From an uncultured Lachnospiraceae bacterium (GTDB lineage: Bacteria; Bacillota; Clostridia; Lachnospirales; Lachnospiraceae): DNA of 64,000 nucleotides. The stretch is taken from NCBI GenBank assembly GCA_945868435.1, contig CAMBLG010000013.1, positions 1 through 64,000 on the forward strand, written 5' to 3'. This document shows positions 33,188 through 41,008 of the stretch, one piece after another. The notes beneath the pieces are model-generated. The model did not search any database, was not told where the DNA came from, and saw nothing but the letters and a program-made list of their open reading frames with translations. Both the position numbers and the translations under genes were made by a program. The first letter of the stretch is position 1. Each line of letters opens with the position of its first letter.

Positions 33188-34612
33188 CTACTGTAACAAT
33201 GATAATACCTGCTGCGGCAGATCGTTGGCCTGTGACAGCACGGAAATCGCTGCCTGCGACAGCACATTTTGCTGGGTATATTCCGTCATCTCCTCCGCCA
33301 TATCAGTATCCAGAATGCCGGAGTATGCGTTCGTCATATCTTCCTCCGTCTCCGCCAGACTGCTCTCGGCATATTCGAGGCGATTCTGAAACGCACCGAT
33401 GCGCGAGCGTACTTCGTTCAGCTTTGCAATGGCTTCATCCATGGTAACCATAGCCTTTTCCGGTCCCTTTGCCACCGTGACATTGACCTTGTCAAGGTAA
33501 AGGCTCTCCGAAGAAACCTCCGGGATACGCACTGCCATCTCCTGGTACTGGTTTGCGCCAATCTGAATCTTCATGGCACCGATATCCGTCACCTCAATCG
33601 CAAACTGCGCCACGCTTTCTATCGTACCATCAGCCTTTTTATTCGGCTCATTCAGCAGAAAATCCATGGAAAATCCGCCCACATCCGTCACCTTCACTCG
33701 AAATCCGTCCGAAGAGACTGTTGCCGTACTAGAGAATCCAAGTCCGGGACCTTTCGTCAAAACAATATCTACATCCTTCCCTGCTTTATCCACCACATAG
33801 GCGCCGGTGTCCTCGTCAATCGACACATCATCGTCTGCCGGATCAATTCCCAGATCCAACGCCAGGGATTTATTGAACTCAAGCTTGAGCTCCTCGTCGG
33901 AACCGTACTCTGCGGTCTGGATTGCATAGCCGGTTGCCGTCTTGGTTGCGAGACACCCGGCCTTTTCCGCGGTCTGGCGAAGCTCCTCATAAAAGCTTTC
34001 CTCCGACATTCCACCCACATATTCCATCGTCACATCATTAATGGAAATGGTGCCCGCCGCATTGCCGCTGGGTGCCGGAATTTCGTATGTAGCTCTCTCT
34101 GCCTGCGTCTTAACTGCACCGTAATAGGTATCCGGTAACACACTGTCGGACACGTCAAGACGAGTTGCCTGCTTGCAGTACACACGGACATCCGAAGATC
34201 CGTCCAAAAGCGTTTTCGTATTGTACTCGGTATCCGAGGAAATACGGTCCACTTCCTCTGTCAGCTTATCGATCTCAGCCTGAATACTCTTGCAGTCATC
34301 ATAGGAATTTGTTCCGTTGGCAGCCTGCACGCTGAGTTCCCGCACGCGCTGCAGAATACTGCTGACCTCGTTCAGTGCACCATCCGCGATTTTCAGCACG
34401 GATATGCCATCCGTAGCATTGGATGTTGCCTGATCCAACGCATCAATCTGTGCCTTCATCTTGTTGGAGATTGCAATCCCCGCAGGATTATCCCCGGCCT
34501 TGTTAATCTTATATCCACTGGAGAGCCGTTCCATGGATGCAGTCAATTTATTCTCGGTACGAAGAAGCTGCCGGTTGGTGATGACGGCAGACATATTGCG
34601 GTTAATTTTCAT
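33188..34612 (-). CDS. fliC: Flagellin
   Basis: A 474-residue filament protein. The ATG at 34612 after GGAAGGAAT gives the conserved MKINRNMSAVITNRQLLRTE start; frames upstream lie in the leader. D0/D1 domains are clear at both ends (LSSGYKINKAGDNPAGIAIS; RIGAFQNRLEYAESSLAETEEDMT and VLSQAAISVLSQAND). The central part (about 150-380) is variable, with Asp-rich strands (DPADDDVSIDEDTGAYV). It has a sigma-28-type promoter about 90 bases upstream and is followed by fliS. No other core flagellar gene is in the window. Confidence 0.95.
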   Translation of the reverse strand: MKINRNMSAVITNRQLLRTENKLTASMERLSSGYKINKAGDNPAGIAISNKMKAQIDALDQATSNATDGISVLKIADGALNEVSSILQRVRELSVQAANGTNSYDDCKSIQAEIDKLTEEVDRISSDTEYNTKTLLDGSSDVRVYCKQATRLDVSDSVLPDTYYGAVKTQAERATYEIPAPSGNAAGTISINDVTMEYVGGMSEESFYEELRQTAEKAGCLATKTATGYAIQTAEYGSDEELKLEFNKSLALDLGIDPADDDVSIDEDTGAYVVDKAGKDVDIVLTKGPGLGFSSTATVSSDGFRVKVTDVGGFSMDFLLNEPNKKADGTIESVAQFAIEVTDIGAMKIQIGANQYQEMAVRIPEVSSESLYLDKVNVTVAKGPEKAMVTMDEAIAKLNEVRSRIGAFQNRLEYAESSLAETEEDMTNAYSGILDTDMAEEMTEYTQQNVLSQAAISVLSQANDLPQQVLSLLQ

Positions 34613-34701
34613 ACTGATTCCTTCCCATTCGTTGAACTTAACGACACCTTGAGCATCCGTGCTCTCAGATTTGACTCTCCCTGTCAACTCATCTGCCTAT
34701 T

Positions 34702-34728
34702 ATATCGTCACGGTTTTCTAATTTTTTA
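34702..34728 (-). promoter_or_regulatory. Sigma-28 (FliA/SigD) promoter for flagellin
   Basis: Minus strand TAAA, exactly 15 bases, GACGATAT, against the consensus TAAA-N15-GCCGATAA. It is positioned for a leader of about 80 bases before the flagellin start. Confidence 0.8.
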
Positions 34729-34746
34729 ACCACCTCAAAGTATAAT

Positions 34747-34775
34747 TTGCAATTAACGGGAAATCGTATTATAAT
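34747..34775 (+). promoter_or_regulatory. Sigma-A promoter for the DUF1858 gene
   Basis: TTGCAA, 17 bases, TATAAT, 42 bases before the ATG at 34818, diverging from the flagellin promoter. Confidence 0.85.
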
Positions 34776-34817
34776 GGGTGGGAATGTAATGAATAAATGC
34801 AAAGGAGGATGAATCCA

Positions 34818-35027
34818 ATGGCTAAGGTTACGAAGGACACTATGATTGGAGAGCTTCTTCAGATTAATGCTGATGTAGCACCATTGCTTTTGAATATTGG
34901 TATGCACTGTCTCGGATGCCCGTCATCCCAGATGGAGACCATCGAAGAGGCCGCTATGGTTCACGGAATTGATCCGGACGGATTGGTAACGGATATCAAT
35001 GATTTTCTTGAGCATGCAGAGGCTTAA
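34818..35027 (+). CDS. DUF1858 redox-disulfide protein
   Basis: A 69-residue protein; ATG at 34818 follows [32 protein letters not shown] carries the CxxC-type pair of the DUF1858 family (found as a separate protein or attached to hybrid cluster proteins), with HGID and an acidic end. Probably a small electron or persulfide carrier; partner unknown. Confidence 0.88.
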   Translation: MAKVTKDTMIGELLQINADVAPLLLNIGMHCLGCPSSQMETIEEAAMVHGIDPDGLVTDINDFLEHAEA

Positions 35028-35040
35028 ACTTACAGACACG

Positions 35041-35075
35041 AAAAGACTGCACAAATCTGTGCAGTCTTTTTTGTG
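35041..35075. terminator. Bidirectional terminator between DUF1858 gene and mecA
   Basis: AAAAGACTGCACA and TGTGCAGTCTTTTTT form a perfect 13-bp stem with an AATC loop; T-runs occur on both strands, serving both convergent genes. Confidence 0.92.
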
Positions 35076-35101
35076 CATTATTGTAGAAATTCTGACTTGA
35101 T

Positions 35102-35872
35102 TTACAGTGTTGCAAGCACCTGAAGCGCATTTCCGCTCAGGATTTTCTTGCCATGTTCGTTATAGTAAGCTCCTACTGCCGCCGTGTAATTTCTCTGCGC
35201 TGCATACTCAGAAATCATGTTACAAACCTTGTTGAACTCTTCCGGCGTATGCCCGCTCTTGTGAATCATGAGGAAAAAGTGATTCTTTCTCTCATTCTTA
35301 TACAAATCATTCTGGCCATCATAGTAGCCATCCAGTACATGAGCAATCCGCTCCACCTGTTCCATGCTGGAAAACTCGAACATCTTCGTCAGATCTACCG
35401 GAATTTCCGGAACCGGACGCGTTTTCTCCCCCTCCGGTGTCTTCTGCTCCTGTGCCTCCTGTTCCTTTCGGAACTTCTCCTGCTCTTCACGAATCTTATT
35501 GAACAGCCCTAAGATATCGTCCGCGCCCTTCAATTCGGCCACATTTGCTCCCATGCCCGGAATCCCGGATAATATGTCTTCATCCGGCTCGGAAAACTGG
35601 GAGAACCGTGTATCCATCTCCTCCGGATATTCCACTTTCGTAATCAAAAGCACGAGAGATTCCGATGAAAGCGGAATCGCCTCCACCATAAGCGGAATGT
35701 CATTAGCCTCAAATCCAAACTCGTAATTTGCCTGCTGTATCATATCATGAAAAAGACCCTTTGCCTTCTCAGACCCGTAAGCAAGTTCACGCAGATTAAT
35801 CTGTCTTTCCGCAAGATCCTGCTTTGTAAGTGTGCACCGAATCTGATTATCATTAATCTTTTCAATTCTCAT
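35102..35872 (-). CDS. mecA: Adaptor protein MecA
   Basis: A 256-residue adaptor that delivers substrates to ClpC. The N-terminal domain (MRIEKINDNQIRCTLTKQDL) binds substrates; a charged linker of about 50 residues (EEQEKFRKEQEAQEQK) follows; the C-terminal domain (FEFSSMEQVERIAHVLDGYY, NHFFLMIHKSG) binds ClpC. GGATGTGATTGA precedes ATG, and a sigma-A promoter lies 80-110 bases upstream. Confidence 0.92.
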   Translation of the reverse strand: MRIEKINDNQIRCTLTKQDLAERQINLRELAYGSEKAKGLFHDMIQQANYEFGFEANDIPLMVEAIPLSSESLVLLITKVEYPEEMDTRFSQFSEPDEDILSGIPGMGANVAELKGADDILGLFNKIREEQEKFRKEQEAQEQKTPEGEKTRPVPEIPVDLTKMFEFSSMEQVERIAHVLDGYYDGQNDLYKNERKNHFFLMIHKSGHTPEEFNKVCNMISEYAAQRNYTAAVGAYYNEHGKKILSGNALQVLATL

Positions 35873-35950
35873 TCAATCACATCCTTACTTTGATTGTCAT
35901 ACACAAAAAAATGCATATATTAGCGCTTTCCACGCCTAAATAGTACATTT

Positions 35951-35979
35951 ATTATAATAAAATCCCCCTTGCTTGTAAA
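35951..35979 (-). promoter_or_regulatory. Sigma-A promoter for mecA
   Basis: Minus strand TTTACA, 17 bases, TATAAT. Confidence 0.8.
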
Positions 35980-36013
35980 GTTCGCACTCATTAAAAATTT
36001 ATAAAAAAAGTTC

Positions 36014-36042
36014 TTGCATTGTAAAAAAAATTGTGTTATAAG
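36014..36042 (+). promoter_or_regulatory. Sigma-A promoter for the kinase fusion gene
   Basis: TTGCAT, 17 bases, TATAAG, about 40 bases before the start at 36082, diverging from the mecA promoter. Confidence 0.75.
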
Positions 36043-36081
36043 TGTATGCATGAGATGCATCCTTATCCCCAAGAGGAGCAT

Positions 36082-37440
36082 ATGAAAGCAACAAATGAAT
36101 TTATTTTGTCTGGCAGGTATGAACTGCTTCGGCCCCTTGGCCATGGGTCTGACGGCATTGTTTATCTGGCCCGGCATCTATCTTTAGAGATGGAACGTGC
36201 AATTAAAGTTATGCCCAAAAAAAGTGCACCTTCCCTCTTCGCAATTTCGGAAGCAAATGTTTTAAAGGCAATTCAGCATCCGGGTATCCCCATAATCTAT
36301 GATCTTGAACAAGATGAATCCAATTACTATTTGGTGGAGGAATATATCCGAGGCGAGTCTTTAGATCAATTTCTGCTTCATCAACAGTCGATTTCCCAGA
36401 ATTTGTTTTTTAAATTTTGTGAACAGCTATGCGATATCTTTCAGTATCTGCACACACTGTGTCCCTGTCCGATCCTCTATCAGGATTTGAAGCCGGAGCA
36501 CATCATTGTAAGCGGTATGCAGATCAAGCTCATCGATTTTAGCGTCTCATCTTTTATTTCCAATTCGGAAAACGACTCCAAACATTTTGGGAACGTGGCA
36601 TTCTCAGCACCGGAACTCCTAGCAAACCGGAAGCCTACGCCCGCGAGTGACATCTACAGCATTGGCAGGCTCATCGAGTGGATGACCCGCTATGTGGATA
36701 CCGCTCTACCCCAAAGTGTCCTGACTATTATCCATAAAGCGACATCTGCAGAACCGGATCTTCGATATGAAACGGTGGATGATCTGTCTTCTGCCATACA
36801 TCAAGCAAATGATAATAGGGGCGGGATGCATCTCAGGCAGACCATCGCAGTAATCGGAAGTCATTCCGGCTGCGGCACAACACACATTGCAGTATCCCTT
36901 GTTTGCGCATTAAACGCACTTGGACAGACGGCCATTTACTATGAGAAGAATTCCACCGATACTCTGCGCAAGGCTGTCTGCCATATGCCACATATGTGGG
37001 AACAAAACGGATGCTACTACCAAGGTTACTTTGCAGGCTATCCTCTTTACGGAGAGGGCGTAACCGTACCGGAGCCGGCCACCGGCATTACAGTTCACGA
37101 CTACGGGCATCATATTCCGCCTACACTATCTGCGGCGGATCAGGTTTTATTTGTCTGTGGCGGAGCCCCGTGGCATCGCTTCGATACATCCCTATTTCTA
37201 CAGTTTCCAACCAATATCAAAAAACGCCTGCATATTGTTGCCAACCTGTGTGACCGCAAATCTGCCCTTTATTATGCCAAACGTCTCGATGCACCGGTAT
37301 TTTTATATCCGTACGACACCAATCCTTTCGGATTTGGTTCTGACAAAAGGCGCTTCGTCGACTGGCTCTTTCATCAGAAAGGAGATTGGGGACTATTTTT
37401 ACACGTAAAAAACCTTTTATACCGTCTTCCGGGACGATAG
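36082..37440 (+). CDS. Hanks-type Ser/Thr kinase fused to a CpaE/ParA-like domain
   Basis: A 452-residue fusion, started at the ATG at 36082 behind GAGGAG. Kinase, residues 10-245: glycine loop GHGSDGIVY, Lys42 in AIK, catalytic Asp135 in YQDLKPEH (the usual Asn is His140), DFS in place of DFG at 152-154, and SAPELL. The Asn and Gly changes mean activity must be tested. From about 253 a ParA/CpaE-like fold starts with IGSHSGCGTTH, a P-loop without the usual Lys. There is no membrane segment. It overlaps the next gene by 55 bases. A phospho-signal tied to pilus or division positioning is plausible by domain content. Confidence 0.85.
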   Translation: MKATNEFILSGRYELLRPLGHGSDGIVYLARHLSLEMERAIKVMPKKSAPSLFAISEANVLKAIQHPGIPIIYDLEQDESNYYLVEEYIRGESLDQFLLHQQSISQNLFFKFCEQLCDIFQYLHTLCPCPILYQDLKPEHIIVSGMQIKLIDFSVSSFISNSENDSKHFGNVAFSAPELLANRKPTPASDIYSIGRLIEWMTRYVDTALPQSVLTIIHKATSAEPDLRYETVDDLSSAIHQANDNRGGMHLRQTIAVIGSHSGCGTTHIAVSLVCALNALGQTAIYYEKNSTDTLRKAVCHMPHMWEQNGCYYQGYFAGYPLYGEGVTVPEPATGITVHDYGHHIPPTLSAADQVLFVCGGAPWHRFDTSLFLQFPTNIKKRLHIVANLCDRKSALYYAKRLDAPVFLYPYDTNPFGFGSDKRRFVDWLFHQKGDWGLFLHVKNLLYRLPGR

Positions 37441-37994
37441 GAGTATGCGCCACCGCGCCCAATTCAGGCGCAACACACCTATGCATAGCACTTGCAAACT
37501 TTCTGTGCAGCAAATTCTGTTCCCGTACCGCCTACCTGGAAATGAACGGCAGCCATCAGATCTGCTCCCTGGCGGGTAAGCAAAATCCAAGGATGCCCTT
37601 TGTTCATCAGCGAATCACGTACTATCCGGGCTTAACACTGGATCAGATGCAGAAAGTTTTGTCCAAACATTATAAGTACTTTGTTTTGGACTTTGGCTGT
37701 GCCAATCCTCATACCGCACAGGCTTTTGCTCACTGCGATATCCGGCTCGTCATAGGCTGCATAAGTCCCTGGAAGAACACACAGTATATGAAAGCGGTTC
37801 AAACTTTTTGCCTGAAATACAGAAAGGAAGGGGGTATTGTCTACTTGGGGAATCTCTCATGGGGCAGGAAGATTAACGGACAACTCGAAAAATGCTGTGA
37901 CATACAAATTGTCCCTGTGCCATTTCTTCCAAATCCGTTTCGCGTAACCTCAGATGAATTTACATTCTTCGAGGATATATTGAAAGGAAATTAA
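37386..37994 (+). CDS. Second CpaE/ParA-like protein
   Basis: A 202-residue protein started at TTG (37386), right behind AAAGGAGA, within the end of the kinase gene. GTIGVCATAPNSGATHLCIALA replaces the KGGxGKT loop; YFVLDFGCANPHT is the Walker B-like strand. It resembles the C-terminal half of the kinase fusion, as if a domain had been duplicated. The degenerate P-loop suggests a structural or regulatory partner. Partner of the kinase by coupling. Confidence 0.7.
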   Translation: MGTIFTRKKPFIPSSGTIGVCATAPNSGATHLCIALANFLCSKFCSRTAYLEMNGSHQICSLAGKQNPRMPFVHQRITYYPGLTLDQMQKVLSKHYKYFVLDFGCANPHTAQAFAHCDIRLVIGCISPWKNTQYMKAVQTFCLKYRKEGGIVYLGNLSWGRKINGQLEKCCDIQIVPVPFLPNPFRVTSDEFTFFEDILKGN

Positions 37995-38002
37995 GGAATC
38001 AC

Positions 38003-38098
38003 ATGAACGAACAGGAAATTCAGCTGCTTATTGAGTATAAGCCAGGACTCTATCAGGGACTTTACGTCACCGGAGTCAACTCAGAATCTGACGATTAG
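38003..38098 (+). CDS. Possible 31-residue small protein
   Basis: ATG at 38003 follows AAGGA by 5 bases and lies 8 bases after the stop of the CpaE-like gene. It encodes a 31-residue acidic peptide with IEYKPGLYQGLYVTG in the middle and ESDD at the end. No signal sequence. It could be a small regulator of the kinase module or a gene remnant. Confidence 0.4.
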   Translation: MNEQEIQLLIEYKPGLYQGLYVTGVNSESDD

Positions 38099-38117
38099 TA
38101 AAGGAGGGGTTTACTCT

Positions 38118-38191
38118 GTGCAGAATTCGGTGGAATACAACAAACAGAAGGAGCCTTGATGCGCCTTCAAAAACAAAAAGGACAATATTAA
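38118..38191 (+). other. Two coupled micro-ORFs with ribosome sites
   Basis: GTG at 38118 behind AAAGGAGG encodes 13 residues (MQNSVEYNKQKEP), and its TGA overlaps the ATG at 38159 (TGATG), itself 5 bases after AAGGAG, encoding 10 residues. They may be the remains of a decayed gene or a translated leader; neither looks like a normal protein. Confidence 0.3.
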
Positions 38192-38240
38192 TTACATTGA
38201 TCTATGAAACTACTGCATAGATTGCTATGAAAAAAGATCC

Positions 38241-38268
38241 GGGGGCTGTTTCGGGAAAGGCAGCCCCC
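38241..38268 (+). terminator. GC-rich hairpin after the kinase operon
   Basis: GGGGGCTG and CAGCCCCC form a perfect 8-bp stem with a 12-base loop. Only AAATATAG follows, so it lacks a U-tract; it may act as a weak terminator or a 3' stabilising hairpin. Confidence 0.5.
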
Positions 38269-38303
38269 AAATATAGTAAAATTATTAATTTTCCTTCATT
38301 TAT

Positions 38304-38332
38304 TTGAATCTGTATAGGCACAATGCTATAAT
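38304..38332 (+). promoter_or_regulatory. Sigma-A promoter for the GH18 gene
   Basis: TTGAAT, 17 bases, TATAAT. The leader then carries GGATATCTCT-N5-AGAGATGTCC (38348-38372), a 10-bp near-perfect stem that could be an operator or a 5' stabilising hairpin, 27 bases before the gene. Confidence 0.8.
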
Positions 38333-38398
38333 ATCTGTGTCATTAAAGGATATCTCTTAAAGAGAGATGTCCATTCCCTACAACACAGGAGGCTATAC

Positions 38399-40129
38399 AT
38401 GAAGAAAAAAGCGTTACCGGTCTTAGTGGTGTGTGCCCTGATTGTGATTATCGTAGCAATCACAGGTATCTCTGCTTTGATCAAGAAATACACCCCATCC
38501 AAGGAGCGACAGGAGTTGAGTGAATACTATAACCTTACCTCCGAAGATCAAGTCGCTATCATATTGAATAATGAAGTAATAGAAACTACCGCCAAAATGA
38601 TTGGCGATCATGTATATATCGATTATCAGTTTGTACACGACAGCTTGAATCCCCGTTTTTACTGGGATGCCAATGAGAACATTCTGTTGTATGCAACTGC
38701 CCGGGATCTGATTTCCGCAGAGGCAGACAGCAACAGTTATCTGGTCACAAAATCCTCAATCGACTACGGACGCCCAATAGTGAAAGCGACTTCCGATTCC
38801 GCTTACATCGACCTGGATTTTGTCAAAGAATATTCCGATTTTACTTACGAATACTTTTCTGATCCAAATCGAATTATCGTCTATAATACCTGGGGCAGCT
38901 ACGAAGTTGCAACGGTAAAGCGCAACACACATATCCGTGTGAAGGGCGGGATTAAGAGTCCTATCCTCGCCGACGTGAAAGAAAAGGATCAGCTTTGCGT
39001 ACTGGAATCCGGTGACAACTGGACAAAAGTAATGACAAATGACGGTGTGGTGGGATATGTGCAGGGGAAACGTTTATCCGGTACAACGGAGGAGACCCGC
39101 AGCAGCGATTACGAGCCGGAGGTTTTTGCCCATATTACCAAGGATTTTGAGATCTGTATGGCCTGGCACCAGATGACGACCCGTGCCGTCAACTCAGATG
39201 TGGCCGCTGTTTTGGCATCTACCAAAGGAATCAATGTCATCTCGCCGACCTGGTTCTATCTGAATGACAACAATGGGGGAATTGCTGACCTTGGTAGTAC
39301 CGATTACGTAAACTATTGCCACTCTCAGGGCGTAGAAGTTTGGGCGTTAGTAAGCAATCTGGAGAACAGTGACGTGGACACCACATATGTGCTAACCCAC
39401 ACCTCCACCAGACAGAACCTGGTAAACCAGATTGTGTCAGTTGCAATCCAATACAATCTGGATGGTATTAATCTGGACTTTGAGGCGCTGAACCGGGAGG
39501 AAGTTGGTGACGCCTACATCCAGTTTGTCCGCGAACTTTCTATCAAATGCGAAAACAACGGAATTGTACTCTCCATCGACAACTATGTGCCAACCAGCTA
39601 CACTTCTTTCTATAATAGAAGCGAACAGGCAAACTTTGCAGACTATGTTGTAATCATGGGCTATGACGAACACTACGCCGGTTCCGACGAGGGTTCTGTC
39701 TCCTCCCTTGGCTGGGTTCGCCAGGGCGTGATTGACACCCTTGCGGAAGTTCCTGCAAATCAGGTCATTCTGGGAATGCCATTCTACACCAGAGTATGGG
39801 CATTGACTCCGGATGAAGAAGCCGGTGACAATGACGACATCGACGCCAATATTCTCTACAGTGTCAGCTCTCAGGTATACGGTATGCGCTCTGCCAACAA
39901 TCTGCTGGCCAATTACGGCGTAGAAAAGCAATGGCTGGAAGATTCCGGACAGAATTATGCGGAATTCGAGAGCGAGGGCATTACCTACAAGGTATGGCTG
40001 GAAGATTCCGCGTCCGCAGAGGCGAGATTAAAGCTGATGGATGAATACGAACTTGCCGGAGCTTCTTTCTGGAAGCTGGGCTTCGAGACCAGTGACGTTT
40101 GGGATACGATAATCAAGTATATAAATTAG
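38399..40129 (+). CDS. Membrane-anchored GH18 glycoside hydrolase with SH3 domain
   Basis: A 576-residue surface protein. A membrane anchor at 7-27 is followed by a copper amine oxidase-like N domain (about 50-165), an SH3 domain (about 170-235, THIRVKGGIKSPILADV) and a GH18 barrel (about 245-576) whose catalytic motif is DGINLDFEAL with the final Glu as acid. Such proteins (YaaH/SpoVL-type and related) cleave N-acetylglucosaminidic bonds in peptidoglycan or chitin. ACAGGAGG precedes ATG. An amidase gene follows behind a terminator. Confidence 0.9.
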   Translation: MKKKALPVLVVCALIVIIVAITGISALIKKYTPSKERQELSEYYNLTSEDQVAIILNNEVIETTAKMIGDHVYIDYQFVHDSLNPRFYWDANENILLYATARDLISAEADSNSYLVTKSSIDYGRPIVKATSDSAYIDLDFVKEYSDFTYEYFSDPNRIIVYNTWGSYEVATVKRNTHIRVKGGIKSPILADVKEKDQLCVLESGDNWTKVMTNDGVVGYVQGKRLSGTTEETRSSDYEPEVFAHITKDFEICMAWHQMTTRAVNSDVAAVLASTKGINVISPTWFYLNDNNGGIADLGSTDYVNYCHSQGVEVWALVSNLENSDVDTTYVLTHTSTRQNLVNQIVSVAIQYNLDGINLDFEALNREEVGDAYIQFVRELSIKCENNGIVLSIDNYVPTSYTSFYNRSEQANFADYVVIMGYDEHYAGSDEGSVSSLGWVRQGVIDTLAEVPANQVILGMPFYTRVWALTPDEEAGDNDDIDANILYSVSSQVYGMRSANNLLANYGVEKQWLEDSGQNYAEFESEGITYKVWLEDSASAEARLKLMDEYELAGASFWKLGFETSDVWDTIIKYIN

Positions 40130-40157
40130 AGTTTGTGCATAAATTGAATTAACTATT

Positions 40158-40191
40158 ACAAAAGCCTTTTGCATTGCAAAAGGCTTTTGTT
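40158..40191 (+). terminator. Terminator between GH18 and amidase genes
   Basis: ACAAAAGCCTTTTGC and GCAAAAGGCTTTTGTT form a long stem with a small loop, ending in T residues. Confidence 0.85.
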
Positions 40192-40212
40192 ATCAAATCG
40201 TCAGAGGTATTT

Positions 40213-40962
40213 ATGCAAAAAAAATTCGAGATCCTAATGGTTGCCTGCCTGTTTGTCAGCGCCTTTTTCCTTGCGCGGACCGGAGCTGCAATTGTATCCT
40301 CGCGCAACACATCCTCCGAGAAGCCCTGCATCGTATTGGATGCCGGACACGGCGGTGCCGATCCTGGTAAAGTTGGAGAAAACGATGTATTGGAGAAAGA
40401 CCTGAATCTGACTATCGTATACAAGCTGAAAACCTTATTTGAAAATAAAGGTTTTAAAGTCATTCTTACCAGGACGGACGACAAGGCTCTTGTCTCTGAA
40501 GACTCCAAAAATGTAAAGGTCGAAGATCTCCGCAACCGCGTAGCACTCATTGAAAAGAACAAGCCAATCATGACCATCAGCATTCACCAGAACAGTTTTC
40601 CGGACGCCTCGGTCTCCGGTCCTCAGGTGTTCTTTTTCAAGCAGTCTGCAGAAGGGGAAAAAATTGCAGCCATTGTACAGCAAGCACTGAACGAGCAGCT
40701 TGACCCTCCGAAAAAGCGTGTCTCCAAGTCCAATGATGATTACTACATTCTCAAGAAAACCTCTTCTCCGACTGTTATCGTAGAGTGTGGGTTCTTAAGT
40801 AATGAAACAGAGGCGGCCAATCTGACCGACGATGCGTATCAGGATAAGCTGGCTCTTGCCATCTATTCGGGCATCTGTCAATATCTGTCCGGCTCTGACA
40901 ATTCGGTTCCCGACACCTCTGCCACCGAGGCCGTCCCTACCGACATGCCGGCGTCTGAGTAA
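40213..40962 (+). CDS. N-acetylmuramoyl-L-alanine amidase (amidase_3)
   Basis: A 249-residue enzyme; ATG at 40213 follows AGAGGT. After a signal anchor (5-30), the zinc amidase domain has VLDAGHGGADPG, Glu in ENDVLEKDLNL, SIHQNSF (metal His) and VIVECGFLSNETEA (catalytic Glu). It cuts the MurNAc-L-Ala bond, like CwlD/AmiC. The Thr/Ser/Pro-rich tail has no extra binding domain. Forms a wall-hydrolase pair with the GH18 gene. Confidence 0.9.
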   Translation: MQKKFEILMVACLFVSAFFLARTGAAIVSSRNTSSEKPCIVLDAGHGGADPGKVGENDVLEKDLNLTIVYKLKTLFENKGFKVILTRTDDKALVSEDSKNVKVEDLRNRVALIEKNKPIMTISIHQNSFPDASVSGPQVFFFKQSAEGEKIAAIVQQALNEQLDPPKKRVSKSNDDYYILKKTSSPTVIVECGFLSNETEAANLTDDAYQDKLALAIYSGICQYLSGSDNSVPDTSATEAVPTDMPASE

Positions 40963-41008
40963 TATGAGGTAACCATAGCTTTACCAAGGCATTCTGCAAA
41001 TCAGCATA

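Larger units (their letters stand above)
37995..38398. other. 404-base region with micro-ORFs, hairpins and GH18 promoter
   Basis: This gap holds no ordinary gene. It contains the micro-ORF chain (38003-38191), a GC-rich hairpin (38241-38268), the promoter of the GH18 gene and a leader hairpin. No known RNA family was recognised. Confidence 0.6.
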
